NCBI GenBank assembly: GCA_019459455.1
Contig: JAIBEX010000014.1
Location: forward strand, 1 to 64,000
Source of the DNA: Weeksellaceae bacterium
GTDB lineage: Bacteria > Bacteroidota > Bacteroidia > Flavobacteriales > Weeksellaceae
Direction of reading: 5' to 3'
Length of the DNA: 64,000 nucleotides
The first letter of the stretch is position 1. Every line of letters begins with the position of its first letter. The notes beneath the pieces are model-generated. The model saw only the letters and a program-made list of their open reading frames with translations. It did not search any database and was not told the origin of the DNA. Shown piece after piece: positions 53,916 to 62,255 of this stretch. Both the position numbers and the translations under genes were made by a program.

Positions 53916-54317
53916 CTAATCTTTAAATACTTCAATCGTTACCTGCTTCTCCACCATATCGGTAAACTTACCTTTATATCTTGTCGCTTTAACAAGGTGA
54001 TTATCTATCCAGTGATAGTTGCCACCGCGCGGTTTTCCGCAGAGTACACTGTGATACTTGAAACCGTGCTTGTCCAGCCAGTCGATGGTGAGTTGCTTAA
54101 GATTTTCCGTTCTTGAGGTAAAGAAACAGATGATATGACCCTGGTCGTACCAGCGGTTGATCGTTTCCAGTGCATCAGGATAAGGTTCACAGTCCACCAT
54201 CCTTTCCGGTTCCTCATTCGGTACATCGTCGGTTATGGTACCGTCAATATCAATCAGATAGTTTTTGATATCTCCTTTCAGCATTGGGCTTACGTGCCCT
54301 TTATATTCTAATTCCAT
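53916..54317 (-). CDS. HAD-superfamily phosphatase-like protein
   Basis: The 133-residue protein has HAD motifs LIDIDGTITDD (nucleophile Asp23 and Asp25), FFTSRTENLKQ (motif II) and KPRGGNYHWIDNHL (motifs III/IV). Its small size means no cap domain, as in phosphosugar or nucleotide phosphatases of this fold. The gene is in an operon ahead of the dehydrogenase. Substrate unknown. A TAATTTTG promoter box lies at 54337-54344. Confidence 0.78.
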   Translation of the reverse strand: MELEYKGHVSPMLKGDIKNYLIDIDGTITDDVPNEEPERMVDCEPYPDALETINRWYDQGHIICFFTSRTENLKQLTIDWLDKHGFKYHSVLCGKPRGGNYHWIDNHLVKATRYKGKFTDMVEKQVTIEVFKD

Positions 54318-54336
54318 TCAGATGTATTTCAAGTGT

Positions 54337-54344
54337 CAAAATTA
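54337..54344 (-). promoter_or_regulatory. -7 promoter box of the HAD-dehydrogenase operon
   Basis: TAATTTTG on the minus strand matches TAnnTTTG, 20 bases upstream of the start. Confidence 0.5.
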
Positions 54345-54448
54345 CAATTTTTGATTGGTTTGCAGGAGGTTAAAATTGGTTTTATGGATAATTGACTCCT
54401 TTTAACGGAATATACTTCAAAAAATTTTATCAGCCGCCTTTTAAGTCT

Positions 54449-54456
54449 TAATTTTG
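54449..54456 (+). promoter_or_regulatory. -7 promoter box of idi
   Basis: TAATTTTG at 54449-54456 is followed by the ATG at 54462 only five bases later, so the message should be leaderless or nearly so. A GTG two codons upstream of the ATG would overlap the box and is rejected as start. Confidence 0.45.
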
Positions 54457-54461
54457 TGAGA

Positions 54462-54971
54462 ATGGAAGAGCAAGTGGTTTTAGTGTCGGAAAATGATGAG
54501 ATTTTGGGTACAATGGAAAAAATGCAGGCCCATGAGAACGGCATCCTCCACCGCGCTTTTTCGGTCTTTTTATTTAATGATATAGGTGAAATGCTCCTTC
54601 AGAAAAGGGCTGCAGAAAAATACCATTCGCCAAACCAATGGACCAACGCCGTATGTTCCCATCCAAGGGTAGACGAATCTTACCTGCAGGGTGCCAAACG
54701 CCGTATGAAAGAAGAACTGGGCATTGATACCGAACTCACGGAGAAATTCAGTTTCATATATAAAGCGGATGTGGGCCAAAACCTTTGGGAACACGAACTG
54801 GACCATGTGTTTACCGGTACCTTTAATGGTGCTTTTAATTTGAATGAAGAAGAAGTTTCTGAAGTTCGCTATATCGGCATGGATGACCTTAACAAGGAAA
54901 TGAAGGAGAGGCCGGAACATTTTACAGAATGGTTCAAAATTATTCTGGAGGAATACCAACATCACTTATAA
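54462..54971 (+). CDS. idi: Isopentenyl-diphosphate delta-isomerase, type 1
   Basis: The 169-residue Nudix-fold enzyme converts IPP to DMAPP for isoprenoid (menaquinone, undecaprenol) synthesis. Seen are the catalytic Cys in WTNAVCSHPRVDES, metal-binding His in HRAFSVFLF and HSPNQW, and the Glu in NLWEHELDHVFTG. Start at ATG 54462, directly after a promoter box. It precedes gcvT by 76 bases on the same strand. Confidence 0.93.
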   Translation: MEEQVVLVSENDEILGTMEKMQAHENGILHRAFSVFLFNDIGEMLLQKRAAEKYHSPNQWTNAVCSHPRVDESYLQGAKRRMKEELGIDTELTEKFSFIYKADVGQNLWEHELDHVFTGTFNGAFNLNEEEVSEVRYIGMDDLNKEMKERPEHFTEWFKIILEEYQHHL

Positions 54972-55047
54972 AGCTGAACTCGGAACCGAAAACACTCGTT
55001 TTCAACTGACTGTAAAACAATAAAAAAATCTAAATAAAATTTTAAAA

Positions 55048-56130
55048 ATGGATAAAAGAACTTCCCTGTTTGACAAACATGTTTCTTTGGGTGCTAAAAT
55101 GGTACCTTTTGCGGGTTTTGAAATGCCTGTGCAGTATTCCGGCGTCACGGAAGAGCATTTTGCCGTGCGTGAAAAAGTTGGAATCTTTGATGTTTCCCAT
55201 ATGGGGCAATTTTTTGTAGAAGGGCCGTCAGCGAAAGACCTGCTGCAGTATGTAACCACCAACAATGTAGATGCTCTGGAAAACGGAAAAGCACAGTATA
55301 CCTGTCTGCCAAACGGCCGGGGTGGAATTGTAGATGACCTGATTGTCTATAAAATGGCCGACGAAAAATATTTTGTGGTGGTAAATGCGTCCAATATTGA
55401 TAAAGACTGGGCCCACATTTCAAAATATAACGAAAAATTTGGCGCCAAACTGACGAATGCTTCCGATGAAATGTCCCTCATCGCCCTCCAGGGTCCCCAA
55501 GCTTCAGAAACACTGCAAAAACTGACCGAAACTGATCTTTCGGGGCTTCCTTACTACCATTTTACGGTTGGTTCTGTGGCAGGCGTATCGGAGGTGATCA
55601 TTTCCAATACAGGATATACCGGCAGCGGTGGATTTGAGCTTTATTTTAAAAATGAGGATGCCCTGAAAATTTGGGAAGCACTGACGGAAGCAGGTCAGGA
55701 ATATGGTCTAATCCCGTGCGGACTGGCTTCAAGGGATACCTTACGGCTTGAGAAAGGATTCTGCCTTTACGGAAACGATATTGACGACACTACTTCGCCA
55801 CTGGAAGCAGGCTTAGGTTGGATTACGAAATTCGACAAGGACTTTGTGGATAAGGAAACTTTTGCAAAGCAAAAAGAGGAAGGGGCAACCCGAAAACTGG
55901 TTGGCTTTGAAATGCAGGAAAGAGCAATTCCGAGACACGATTATCCGGTGGTTGATACGGAAGGAAATGTTATCGGAAAAGTGACCTCCGGCACCATGAG
56001 TCCGATGAAGTCTGTAGGAATAGGTCTGGCGTATGTAGCAAAACCGCATTTTAAAATAGGATCAGAGATTTTCATCCAGATCAGAAATAAAAATGTACCG
56101 GCAAAGGTGGTTAAACTTCCATTTGTTTAA
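55048..56130 (+). CDS. gcvT: Aminomethyltransferase of the glycine cleavage system (T protein)
   Basis: The 360-residue protein transfers the methylene group of H-protein-bound aminomethyl to THF and releases ammonia. Seen are [20 protein letters not shown], the folate-site segment VFDVSHMGQ-like ([20 protein letters not shown]), [36 protein letters not shown] and C-terminal [19 protein letters not shown]. The catalytic Asp is in [19 protein letters not shown]. Other gcv genes are not adjacent. Confidence 0.95.
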   Translation: MDKRTSLFDKHVSLGAKMVPFAGFEMPVQYSGVTEEHFAVREKVGIFDVSHMGQFFVEGPSAKDLLQYVTTNNVDALENGKAQYTCLPNGRGGIVDDLIVYKMADEKYFVVVNASNIDKDWAHISKYNEKFGAKLTNASDEMSLIALQGPQASETLQKLTETDLSGLPYYHFTVGSVAGVSEVIISNTGYTGSGGFELYFKNEDALKIWEALTEAGQEYGLIPCGLASRDTLRLEKGFCLYGNDIDDTTSPLEAGLGWITKFDKDFVDKETFAKQKEEGATRKLVGFEMQERAIPRHDYPVVDTEGNVIGKVTSGTMSPMKSVGIGLAYVAKPHFKIGSEIFIQIRNKNVPAKVVKLPFV

Positions 56131-56170
56131 ACAAAGCATTAAAGTGGTCCCCAAGGCCAGAATAATATTA

Positions 56171-56200
56171 AAACCGTTGGATTTTCAGACGGTTTTTTCT
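56171..56200 (+). terminator. Terminator of gcvT
   Basis: AAACCGT and ACGGTTT form the stem around TGGATTTTCAG, followed by TTTCTTT. Confidence 0.82.
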
Positions 56201-56374
56201 TTGGAAAAATAGTTCGCGGCACTATATCAAAGGCAACAAACTGCGGCAGAAAAACTTCTGCCGAATTTTATTTGGAGGTGTGGGATGGCCGACAATATTT
56301 CATAACACCGTTGCCATGATATTATGTCAGAATATTGTATTAGCATTATACAGGCGCTGAAATTATATCGTTGT
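56201..56374. other. Non-coding gap with a small hairpin
   Basis: No gene is convincing. CGGCAGAA-AAAC-TTCTGCCG (about 56243-56262) is a perfect 8-bp hairpin without a clear T tail. A 60-codon open frame on the minus strand here is judged accidental because it overlaps the frameshifted gene and has no signal. Confidence 0.4.
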
Positions 56375-56705
56375 TTATGGGAGGTGCTGGAAACAGAAAT
56401 TATTTCCAATCCTGGTGCTCCGCTTGCACCGGCTACCTGCTTTAGTAGTTCCGAAACAGCGGTTTGCAGAATTCACTCCGGAAGTTTTCTTTGCGTTTGA
56501 GTATACTCCGATGCCCTGCCTCGTGGATGGCTGACAAATCATGCAGGCCGCTAGACCTTGACGCAACGCCTTATCGGTGCCAAGAGCTGTCGATACATTC
56601 TTTACCATCCGACAGATGATACTTAGACCCCGATGGAGTTTTGTAGACGGTTTGTGATGTTAAGTTTATCGATATAAACAGAAGAAATACCGCAAGGAAT
56701 TTCAT
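56375..56705 (-). pseudogene. Frameshifted small secreted cysteine-rich protein gene
   Basis: The start at 56705 reads MKFLAVFLLFISINLTSQTV, a signal peptide followed by KTPSGSKYHLSDG, then the frame is lost. The other frame resumes at about 56608 with MVKNVSTALGTDKALRQGLA and ACMICQP, and ends with CFGTTKAGSRCKRSTRIGNN and FCFQHLP. Related proteins that I recall continue KYHLxxCRMVKNVS, so the natural reading is loss of about eight bases next to a CGGAT repeat. It sits two bases after the ArsC-like gene. Function unknown; its four-cysteine layout suggests metal or disulfide use. Confidence 0.65.
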
Positions 56706-56707
56706 TT

Positions 56708-57058
56708 TTAATCGGCAAAGTGCGAACGCAGTGCTTCGAGATTCTTTTTATCGTTTCCGATGAATATCTCGGTGTCTGTTACAAACACGGGTCTCTTAAG
56801 AAAGGTGTAATGATCCAGAATAAGTTCTTTAAAATCCTCTTCCTGCAATGTCTTCAGGTCAAGCTCCCGAAGTTTGATCTGATTAGACTTTTTGCTGAAA
56901 ATCGCCTCATACGAACCTGCAAGTTTATACATGTGCTCCACCTCCTCTTCAGTAATTGGATTTATCTTAATTTCGCGCATTTCCCAGTCTTTCAGACTAA
57001 ATTTTTTTAGAATTTTAAGGCACGTATCGCAGGTTTTAAGGTAAAAAACTTTTTTCAT
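56708..57058 (-). CDS. ArsC/Spx-family thioredoxin-fold protein
   Basis: The 116-residue protein has CDTC at residues 10-13 (YLKTCDTCLKILKKF), helix patterns of ArsC/YffB, and the conserved Arg-Pro in TFLKRPVFVTDTEIFIGND. Family members are arsenate reductases or RNA-polymerase-binding Spx-type regulators; nothing here decides. Without arsenic genes nearby an oxidoreductase or unknown role is more prudent. It shares an operon with the broken secreted protein gene. Confidence 0.75.
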   Translation of the reverse strand: MKKVFYLKTCDTCLKILKKFSLKDWEMREIKINPITEEEVEHMYKLAGSYEAIFSKKSNQIKLRELDLKTLQEEDFKELILDHYTFLKRPVFVTDTEIFIGNDKKNLEALRSHFAD

Positions 57059-57115
57059 TTTGCTAATTTAAAAAAAATTAAATGTCTACCTACAAAAGGG
57101 GTGATTATTTTAATC

Positions 57116-57158
57116 AAAAAACATCCGAATTATCAAAATCCGGATGCTTTTTTTTATT
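57116..57158. terminator. Bidirectional terminator
   Basis: CATCCG (57122-57127) and CGGATG (57141-57146) with partial inner pairing, A run before and T run after. It ends the Kbp-like gene on the minus strand. Confidence 0.75.
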
Positions 57159-57168
57159 TTATACCTCT

Positions 57169-57633
57169 TTATTGAGGAATTACGAGAACCTGTCCCGGAT
57201 AAATTTTGTCCGGATCAGAAAGCATTGGCTTATTTGCTTCAAAAATTCTGTTGTACGCATTAACGTCACCGTAAACTTCCTTCGCGATTTTGGAAAGGGT
57301 ATCCCCGCCTTCCACCGTATGATATTTAGGCTGCACCACCGGTGCTACAGGGGCTGCCGTCTGTGCCGGTGCAGGCCGTACAGTCATCTGGTCGTTCACC
57401 CCGTCGATACCTTGCACATTTCCCGCTGCTACATAAATTTTCCCTTTTTCGTCCCAGTTTTTAGCTTCACCCTGCACGGTTACCTTATCATCAGCTACTG
57501 TAAAGGTCAGTCCGGAAAGATCGAATCCGTATTTGGCCACGTGATCACGCACTTTTTTTGCCTGTTCTTCAGGTTTTTCACCTCCTCCAAAAATTTTCTC
57601 GCCTACGTTTTTTAAAAATGAACCTAGTCCCAT
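57169..57633 (-). CDS. BON-LysM protein (Kbp/YgaU-like)
   Basis: The 154-residue protein has a BON domain (about 20-85; VRDHVAKYGFDLSGLTFTVA, KIYVAAGNVQGIDGVNDQMT), a Pro/Ala linker (APAQTAAPVAPVVQP) and a LysM domain (about 104-152; YHTVEGGDTLSKIAKEVYGD, YPGQVLVIPQ). This layout and size match Kbp of E. coli, a cytosolic potassium-binding protein; some relatives attach to peptidoglycan. No signal peptide is seen, which supports the cytosolic form. Confidence 0.88.
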   Translation of the reverse strand: MGLGSFLKNVGEKIFGGGEKPEEQAKKVRDHVAKYGFDLSGLTFTVADDKVTVQGEAKNWDEKGKIYVAAGNVQGIDGVNDQMTVRPAPAQTAAPVAPVVQPKYHTVEGGDTLSKIAKEVYGDVNAYNRIFEANKPMLSDPDKIYPGQVLVIPQ

Positions 57634-57811
57634 GTGATTTTAATTTTAATGTTATTTTTACTTAAGATTTTCTTTAGTTTATTAAAGGTATCAACTTTTA
57701 TGCTTCCCAACCGTTAACAGGTTGTTAAATATACAGGAGTGATTTCAATTCCATTGTGAGTCAATATCTTATACTGTCGAATTTTCTTTAATTTTAAATT
57801 AAATAATTAAA

Positions 57812-58279
57812 ATGCAAAACATCCCCATCAGTTTCCAGTTCATATCCGAACCCAGCGACGTCAACTACAGCGGCAATGTTCATGGTGGAAGTGTTATGAA
57901 GTGGATCGATCAGGCCGGTTATGCGTGTGCGACCACCTGGAGCGGCAACTATTCGGTGACCGTGTATGTTGGTGGTATCAGGTTTTACGAACCGATTAAG
58001 ATAGGCGAAATCGTAAAGGTAGAAGCCCAGGTCATTTACACAGGCACTTCAAGCATGCATATTTCCATCAACGTATTTTCCAGGAATCTTAAGCAACCGG
58101 ATTTCGACAAGAAAACGCACTGCATCATTGTGTTTGTGGCTGTGGACGAAAACGGAAAAAAACTCCCGGTGACCAAATGGCTTCCCGAAACCGAAAAGGA
58201 AAAGCAAAATGAGGCGTATGCAATCCGGCTTATGCAGTTGAGAGAACAGATTGAGGATGAGATGAAGCCTTTTCTTTAA
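57812..58279 (+). CDS. Acyl-CoA thioesterase, YciA-like hotdog fold
   Basis: The 155-residue protein has the hotdog signature NVHGGSVMKWIDQAGYACAT, with catalytic Asp in KWIDQAG, followed by VYVGGIRFYEPIKIGEIVKV and YTGTSSMHISINVFSRN. It matches the YciA/ACOT family, which hydrolyses medium- or long-chain acyl-CoA. Single gene; the 178-base gap upstream has no -7 box that fits well. Confidence 0.85.
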   Translation: MQNIPISFQFISEPSDVNYSGNVHGGSVMKWIDQAGYACATTWSGNYSVTVYVGGIRFYEPIKIGEIVKVEAQVIYTGTSSMHISINVFSRNLKQPDFDKKTHCIIVFVAVDENGKKLPVTKWLPETEKEKQNEAYAIRLMQLREQIEDEMKPFL

Positions 58280-58348
58280 ATGCTTAGTGTTTTTATATAT
58301 ACTTATCAGGTAAACGTGCAGTTTAACGTCCAACACTTACGCTTACTG

Positions 58349-58750
58349 TCAGATTGCTGTTGCCCTCTTTTTAGCAAGTGTGAAACGCACGAGATACTGG
58401 GCAAGTGAAATGAACATAATAAAATGTGCGCTTACTACAATCTCAGATGATCCAATGAGATAATAAATAAAGGGTTGTGAAACCGTAAAAAGAGCGGCTG
58501 TCATAAATGCATTATGCATTAATATCGCACGTAGGTACCTGATAGAATCATTCTCAGTTTTTTCCGCGGCAAACGCGGCCACCGACATTGCAGCAATAAT
58601 CAATGTTAGTGCAACCAAATAATCTGCTTCATTTAAAAGCATTTGTAAATAACCCGACGTTTGCAGCAGGAATATTGCAACTCCAGCTGCTGCCAGAAGA
58701 GCCGCTATGATCTTGAAGTAGTTGGGCAAAAGAGGAAATGTAAATTTCAT
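58349..58750 (-). CDS. Four-helix inner membrane protein, unknown
   Basis: The 133-residue protein has four predicted membrane helices (about 10-30, 42-62, 75-95, 103-123) and short loops, with ends that are basic (LAKKRATAI). No motif is recognised. It lies after rny, with a terminator between. It may belong to a family of small conserved proteins in Bacteroidota, but I cannot name it. Confidence 0.65.
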   Translation of the reverse strand: MKFTFPLLPNYFKIIAALLAAAGVAIFLLQTSGYLQMLLNEADYLVALTLIIAAMSVAAFAAEKTENDSIRYLRAILMHNAFMTAALFTVSQPFIYYLIGSSEIVVSAHFIMFISLAQYLVRFTLAKKRATAI

Positions 58751-58816
58751 ATGGATTTAATTTTAGTTGATCATTTAGATGAGTAATAAGATGCCAATTA
58801 TCTTAGTAAAAATAAC

Positions 58817-58842
58817 AAATCCCTCCAAAACTGGAAGGATTT
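58817..58842 (-). terminator. Terminator of rny
   Basis: AAATCC-C-TCCA and TGGA-A-GGATTT form a stem with one mismatch around AAAC; on the minus strand a T-rich tail follows. Confidence 0.7.
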
Positions 58843-58870
58843 ACCATTACTATTATCTGTTGCTGAAGAT

Positions 58871-60442
58871 CTATCTTGCAATATTCACCGATCTGGTCTC
58901 GCGGATCACAGTCACCCGAACTTGTCCCGGATAGGTCAGTTCATTCTGAATCTTTTCAGAAATATCATAAGAAAGTTGTGAGGACTGATCGTCGTTCACC
59001 TTGTTGCTTTCCACCATCACCCGAAGTTCACGTCCGGCCTGTATCGCATAAGCACTGGAAACACCGTCAAAACTCATTGCAGCCGCTTCCAGGTCTTTTA
59101 AACGCTGAATATAGGATTCCAACACCTGACGTCTTGCGCCCGGCCTTGCACCTGAGATCGCATCGGCAACCTGAATGATCGGAGAAAGAAGGGAAGTCAT
59201 TTCCACTTCGTCGTGGTGCGCACCGATGGCATTTACCACCTCGGCATTTTCACCGTATTTTTCAGCCCACTGCATCCCCAACAGGGCGTGTGGAAGTTCG
59301 GATTCCTGTTCCGGAACCTTTCCTATATCGTGCAGTAAACCTGCTCTTTTTGCCATCTTAACATTCAGTCCAAGTTCTGCAGCCATTGTAGCGGCAATGT
59401 TGGCCACCTCACGAGAGTGCTGAAGAAGGTTTTGGCCATAAGAGGACCTGAATTTCATTCTTCCCACAATTTTCACCAGCTCCGGGTGAAGTCCGTGGAT
59501 TCCCAAATCAATGATTGTCCTCTTACCTACTTCAATGATTTCTTCTTCAATCATCTTTCTCGTTTTATCTACCACTTCTTCAATCCTTGCAGGATGTATT
59601 CTGCCGTCGGTTACAAGTCTGTGTAGGGAAAGTCTTGCAATCTCTCTTCTTACTGGATCGAAGCATGAAAGAAGAATTGCTTCGGGCGTGTCATCTACGA
59701 TGATCTCAACACCGGTCGCAGCTTCAAGGGCGCGGATGTTTCTTCCTTCCCTCCCGATGATACGTCCTTTAATCTCATCAGATTCAATATTGAAGACTGA
59801 TACTGAGTTCTCGATTGCCTGTTCGGTACCGATTCTCTGAATGGTCTGTATGACGATTTTTCTAGCTTCCTGCTTTGCATTGAGCTGCGCTTCTTCCATG
59901 ATACTCTGTACATGCGCCTGGGCTCTGCTTTTCGCCTCTGACTTCATGGCCTCTACGAGTTCAACTTTTGCTTCCTCCGCACTGTAGTTGGCTATTTTCT
60001 CAAGGGTTTCAACTTTCTGCGCCATTACAGTGTCCAGTTCCTGCTGTTTCTTCTCAAGGATCTCATGCTTTTTGGAATAATCTGCAATCTGTCTGTCCAA
60101 ATCTTTCTCCAGTTTTCCAGCTTTGCTCAGTTCGTCATTCAGTTTCTGTTCCTTGTCTTTCGTTCTCTTCTCGGCATCCTGCATCTTTTTTTCTCTGCTT
60201 TGGATTTCGGCATCGTGCTGGGATTTAAGCTCCAAAAACTTCACCTTTGCCTGAGATTCTTTTTCCTTTCTTACAGCCTCTGCTTTCACATTTGCTGTTT
60301 CTATAATGTTTTCGGCATTTTTCTTTGCATCCTGAACAATGAATTTTGCTTTAGTATTAAGGGAACTTTTAGAAAAAACAATTCCTAAAATGGCTCCGAT
60401 AATTAATGCTGCAATGCCGACGATAATAACGGTTAGTGTCAT
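58871..60442 (-). CDS. rny: Ribonuclease Y
   Basis: The 523-residue membrane-anchored endoribonuclease starts mRNA decay. It has an N-terminal membrane helix (about 1-22), a long coiled coil (about 30-195; [39 protein letters not shown]), a KH domain ([20 protein letters not shown]), and an HD domain with [20 protein letters not shown] and [11 protein letters not shown]. Length is usual. The gap to zapA upstream holds a structured RNA. Confidence 0.96.
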   Translation of the reverse strand: MTLTVIIVGIAALIIGAILGIVFSKSSLNTKAKFIVQDAKKNAENIIETANVKAEAVRKEKESQAKVKFLELKSQHDAEIQSREKKMQDAEKRTKDKEQKLNDELSKAGKLEKDLDRQIADYSKKHEILEKKQQELDTVMAQKVETLEKIANYSAEEAKVELVEAMKSEAKSRAQAHVQSIMEEAQLNAKQEARKIVIQTIQRIGTEQAIENSVSVFNIESDEIKGRIIGREGRNIRALEAATGVEIIVDDTPEAILLSCFDPVRREIARLSLHRLVTDGRIHPARIEEVVDKTRKMIEEEIIEVGKRTIIDLGIHGLHPELVKIVGRMKFRSSYGQNLLQHSREVANIAATMAAELGLNVKMAKRAGLLHDIGKVPEQESELPHALLGMQWAEKYGENAEVVNAIGAHHDEVEMTSLLSPIIQVADAISGARPGARRQVLESYIQRLKDLEAAAMSFDGVSSAYAIQAGRELRVMVESNKVNDDQSSQLSYDISEKIQNELTYPGQVRVTVIRETRSVNIAR

Positions 60443-60497
60443 ATATATTGAGTTTTATGTATTTGTCCTGTGTTTATGTTTGGTTATATTTTAAAAA

Positions 60498-60672
60498 TAA
60501 AAAACCTACAACAGTTCAGTGATATAGAGTAAACTCCTAATCAACACGATTTGAACTGATTTCCACTGTCTGTAATCCGCGGTTGCGGCACGCCATTCAC
60601 TGGACTTTTGCTCGGTAATTGTTTAGCGTTGAGTTTACCTTTAATGTGTTAGAACTATTGTAGGCAGTACTG
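60498..60672 (-). ncRNA. ssrS: Candidate 6S RNA between zapA and rny
   Basis: On the minus strand CCTACAATAGTTC (60652-60664) pairs with GAACTGTTGTAGG (60505-60517) over 13 bases with one G-U pair, and TTTTTTATTTTT follows the 3' arm. Inside, GTAAACTC/GAGTTTAC (60631-60638 with 60529-60536), AACGC/GTGTT, and a terminal CCGC-AACC-GCGG hairpin (60577-60588) are separated by large internal loops. A long stem with a central bubble, about 170 bases, directly after zapA, is the 6S RNA arrangement known from E. coli (zapA-ssrS). 6S RNA mimics an open promoter and binds the housekeeping polymerase. Strand is inferred from the T-run; a plus-strand RNA is possible. Confidence 0.6.
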
Positions 60673-60688
60673 TATGAAAAAGAAAAAT

Positions 60689-60976
60689 CTACTTTTCCAG
60701 GTCTTCCAGCAACTTACTGATTTTCACCAGCCGGTCGTTGGAAGCATTTATATTTTTTTCGTTGACTGCGGAGGATACTTCAGCATTGGTTCCCAGTTTT
60801 AGGGCACACATTGCAAGTGCATCCTGCTTATCCCTGACATCGAAATTAAGTTCAAAATCCTTAATCATAGTTTCAATCAGCTTCCCAACTTTTCTCAGGG
60901 TTTCTTCCTCTGCTGCAGGAACATTCAGCGGATAAACCCTACCGGCAATGTTGATGGTAATTCGTCTTACATCCAT
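60689..60976 (-). CDS. zapA: Cell division protein ZapA
   Basis: The 95-residue protein binds FtsZ and stabilises Z-ring bundles. The start (DVRRITINIAGRVYPLNVPA) is the ZapA beta-hairpin globular part, followed by EEETLRKVGKLIETMIKDFE and a C-terminal coiled coil. The helix segment DKQDALAMCALKLGTNAEVS is conserved. The upstream coiled-coil gene overlaps by one base; the candidate 6S RNA begins about 17 bases after the stop. Confidence 0.93.
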   Translation of the reverse strand: MDVRRITINIAGRVYPLNVPAAEEETLRKVGKLIETMIKDFELNFDVRDKQDALAMCALKLGTNAEVSSAVNEKNINASNDRLVKISKLLEDLEK

Positions 60977-61278
60977 TACAGTCCACTGTTTTGAAGCTCT
61001 GCAATACAGAAATCCACTTCTTTCATTAACCTGTTGATGTGATTCTTCATCAGTCGGTTATGTTCGGGATTTCCAGATATTGCTGAATAAAGTTTTATTT
61101 TCTTTTGTTCTTCTGCGAGTACCTGACTTTTCTTACGCTCTTCATCATATTTCTTTTTCAGCTCTTCATGTTCCTTATCCAACTCCGCATATTTTTCATA
61201 GAGGGTCCGGTAACTTTTGCTGACATTAGAAATCTTTTTCTCCAGTTCCGAAAAATTATTTTCTAATTCTTTGAGCAT
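60976..61278 (-). CDS. Coiled-coil protein encoded with zapA
   Basis: The 100-residue protein is almost entirely coiled coil (ELENNFSELEKKISNVSKSY, HEELKKKYDEERKKSQVLAE) with a short C-terminal part (NPEHNRLMKNHINRLMKEVD). It overlaps zapA by one base, so the two are translationally coupled. A role in division as partner of ZapA is a fair inference; I cannot name it. A TATTTTTG promoter box lies at 61308-61315. Confidence 0.75.
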   Translation of the reverse strand: MLKELENNFSELEKKISNVSKSYRTLYEKYAELDKEHEELKKKYDEERKKSQVLAEEQKKIKLYSAISGNPEHNRLMKNHINRLMKEVDFCIAELQNSGL

Positions 61279-61307
61279 TTCAGGTCTTTAAAATTCTAAC
61301 AATTAAG

Positions 61308-61315
61308 CAAAAATA
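61308..61315 (-). promoter_or_regulatory. -7 promoter box of the zapA operon
   Basis: TATTTTTG on the minus strand matches TAnnTTTG, 30 bases before the start of the coiled-coil gene. Confidence 0.55.
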
Positions 61316-61377
61316 TAAAATTTAATTTTGAATTGACATAAAACCCCTCTAATTTTTTGGCTTTAATGAAAATAAAA

Positions 61378-61403
61378 AGAGAAGGTCATCACTAACCTTC
61401 TCT
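61378..61403 (-). terminator. Terminator after porT
   Basis: AGAGAAGGT and ACCTTCTCT form a 9-bp stem around CATCACTA; TTTTTATTTT follows on the minus strand. Confidence 0.88.
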
Positions 61404-61427
61404 TATGCTTTGTTTTAACGTTCTTTA

Positions 61428-62210
61428 TTACTCAAACTTCAGGATAAACATGAACGCCCTGGACTGTGCCGTCGAGATGGCTTTAGCCCAGTAAGGTGGC
61501 GTGGTTGGATCGTCGGAAACCATTTCATTGTTCAGGAAAAATGTTCCGCGGAAACCCGGTGTCAGTTTAAACCTGTTAAAATAAATCTGCACCCCCATTT
61601 CTGCCGACCAGGCAAAGTTGTGCTGTGTAGATCTGAATACTCCCTGCAGGTTGTCGTCGTTGTTTTTCGCATTGGATTGGAGGTTCATAATGTAATTTAC
61701 CCCTGTTGCGGCATACGGACGGGTATTGTACCAACGGTCTCCATGGATTTCTATCAGGACCGGAATATCAAGCAGTGTTGCTTTTATGTTCCTCACCTTA
61801 TCGGCCTCCGTCAGAGTTTTAGGGGTAAAAGGTGGATTCGTAAGGGTTCCTGCTGAATACTGGTCGTTAGTTTGTGTTTCAAAACGGACTTCTCTCTGAA
61901 TGAACTGCAGTCCAGGCTCCAGTCTTAAATCGAAATAGTCGTTAAGACGCATCTTTCCAATCAGACCAGCGCCGAAGCCATAACTGGGTTTGGCAGTGAC
62001 TAAATTATGATTTACATCCATCCCGTACCTTGGATCCAGTACCAAACGGTAATCGTAAAGTGCCCCGTTAAGATAAAAACCCCAACTGAATTTCTGCTGG
62101 TCAAAACTCTCCAGTTTATCCATCCTGTTGCGGGTTCTGAATTGTGCATCAGCAAAAGTAGCAAATGCTAATGATGTTAAAACCAACGATTTAAATAAAA
62201 TTCTATTCAT
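61428..62210 (-). CDS. porT: PorT-family outer membrane protein (type IX secretion)
   Basis: The 260-residue protein has a signal peptide (MNRILFKSLVLTSLAFATFA, cut at DAQ) and an eight-strand-type barrel with repeated strand pairs (GFYLNGALYDYRLVLDP, YFDLRLEPGLQFIQREVRFE, EMGVQIYFNRFKLTPGFRGT) ending in aromatic FMFILKFE. PorT is part of the type IX secretion machinery and helps gliding/secretion in Bacteroidota. The porT-ubiE neighbourhood is known for this group. Assignment from family sequence and context. Confidence 0.85.
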   Translation of the reverse strand: MNRILFKSLVLTSLAFATFADAQFRTRNRMDKLESFDQQKFSWGFYLNGALYDYRLVLDPRYGMDVNHNLVTAKPSYGFGAGLIGKMRLNDYFDLRLEPGLQFIQREVRFETQTNDQYSAGTLTNPPFTPKTLTEADKVRNIKATLLDIPVLIEIHGDRWYNTRPYAATGVNYIMNLQSNAKNNDDNLQGVFRSTQHNFAWSAEMGVQIYFNRFKLTPGFRGTFFLNNEMVSDDPTTPPYWAKAISTAQSRAFMFILKFE

Positions 62211-62255
62211 GTGTAAAATTAATTTTTTATACCTTTTATAATGCTCCTTAGACTT

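Noticed and set aside
56227-56409. 60-codon minus-strand open frame
   Set aside because: It overlaps the 3' end of the broken secreted gene in another frame and has no promoter, signal peptide or recognisable sequence.
57082-57615. 177-codon plus-strand open frame
   Set aside because: It is the antisense of the BON-LysM gene, whose domains are unmistakable.
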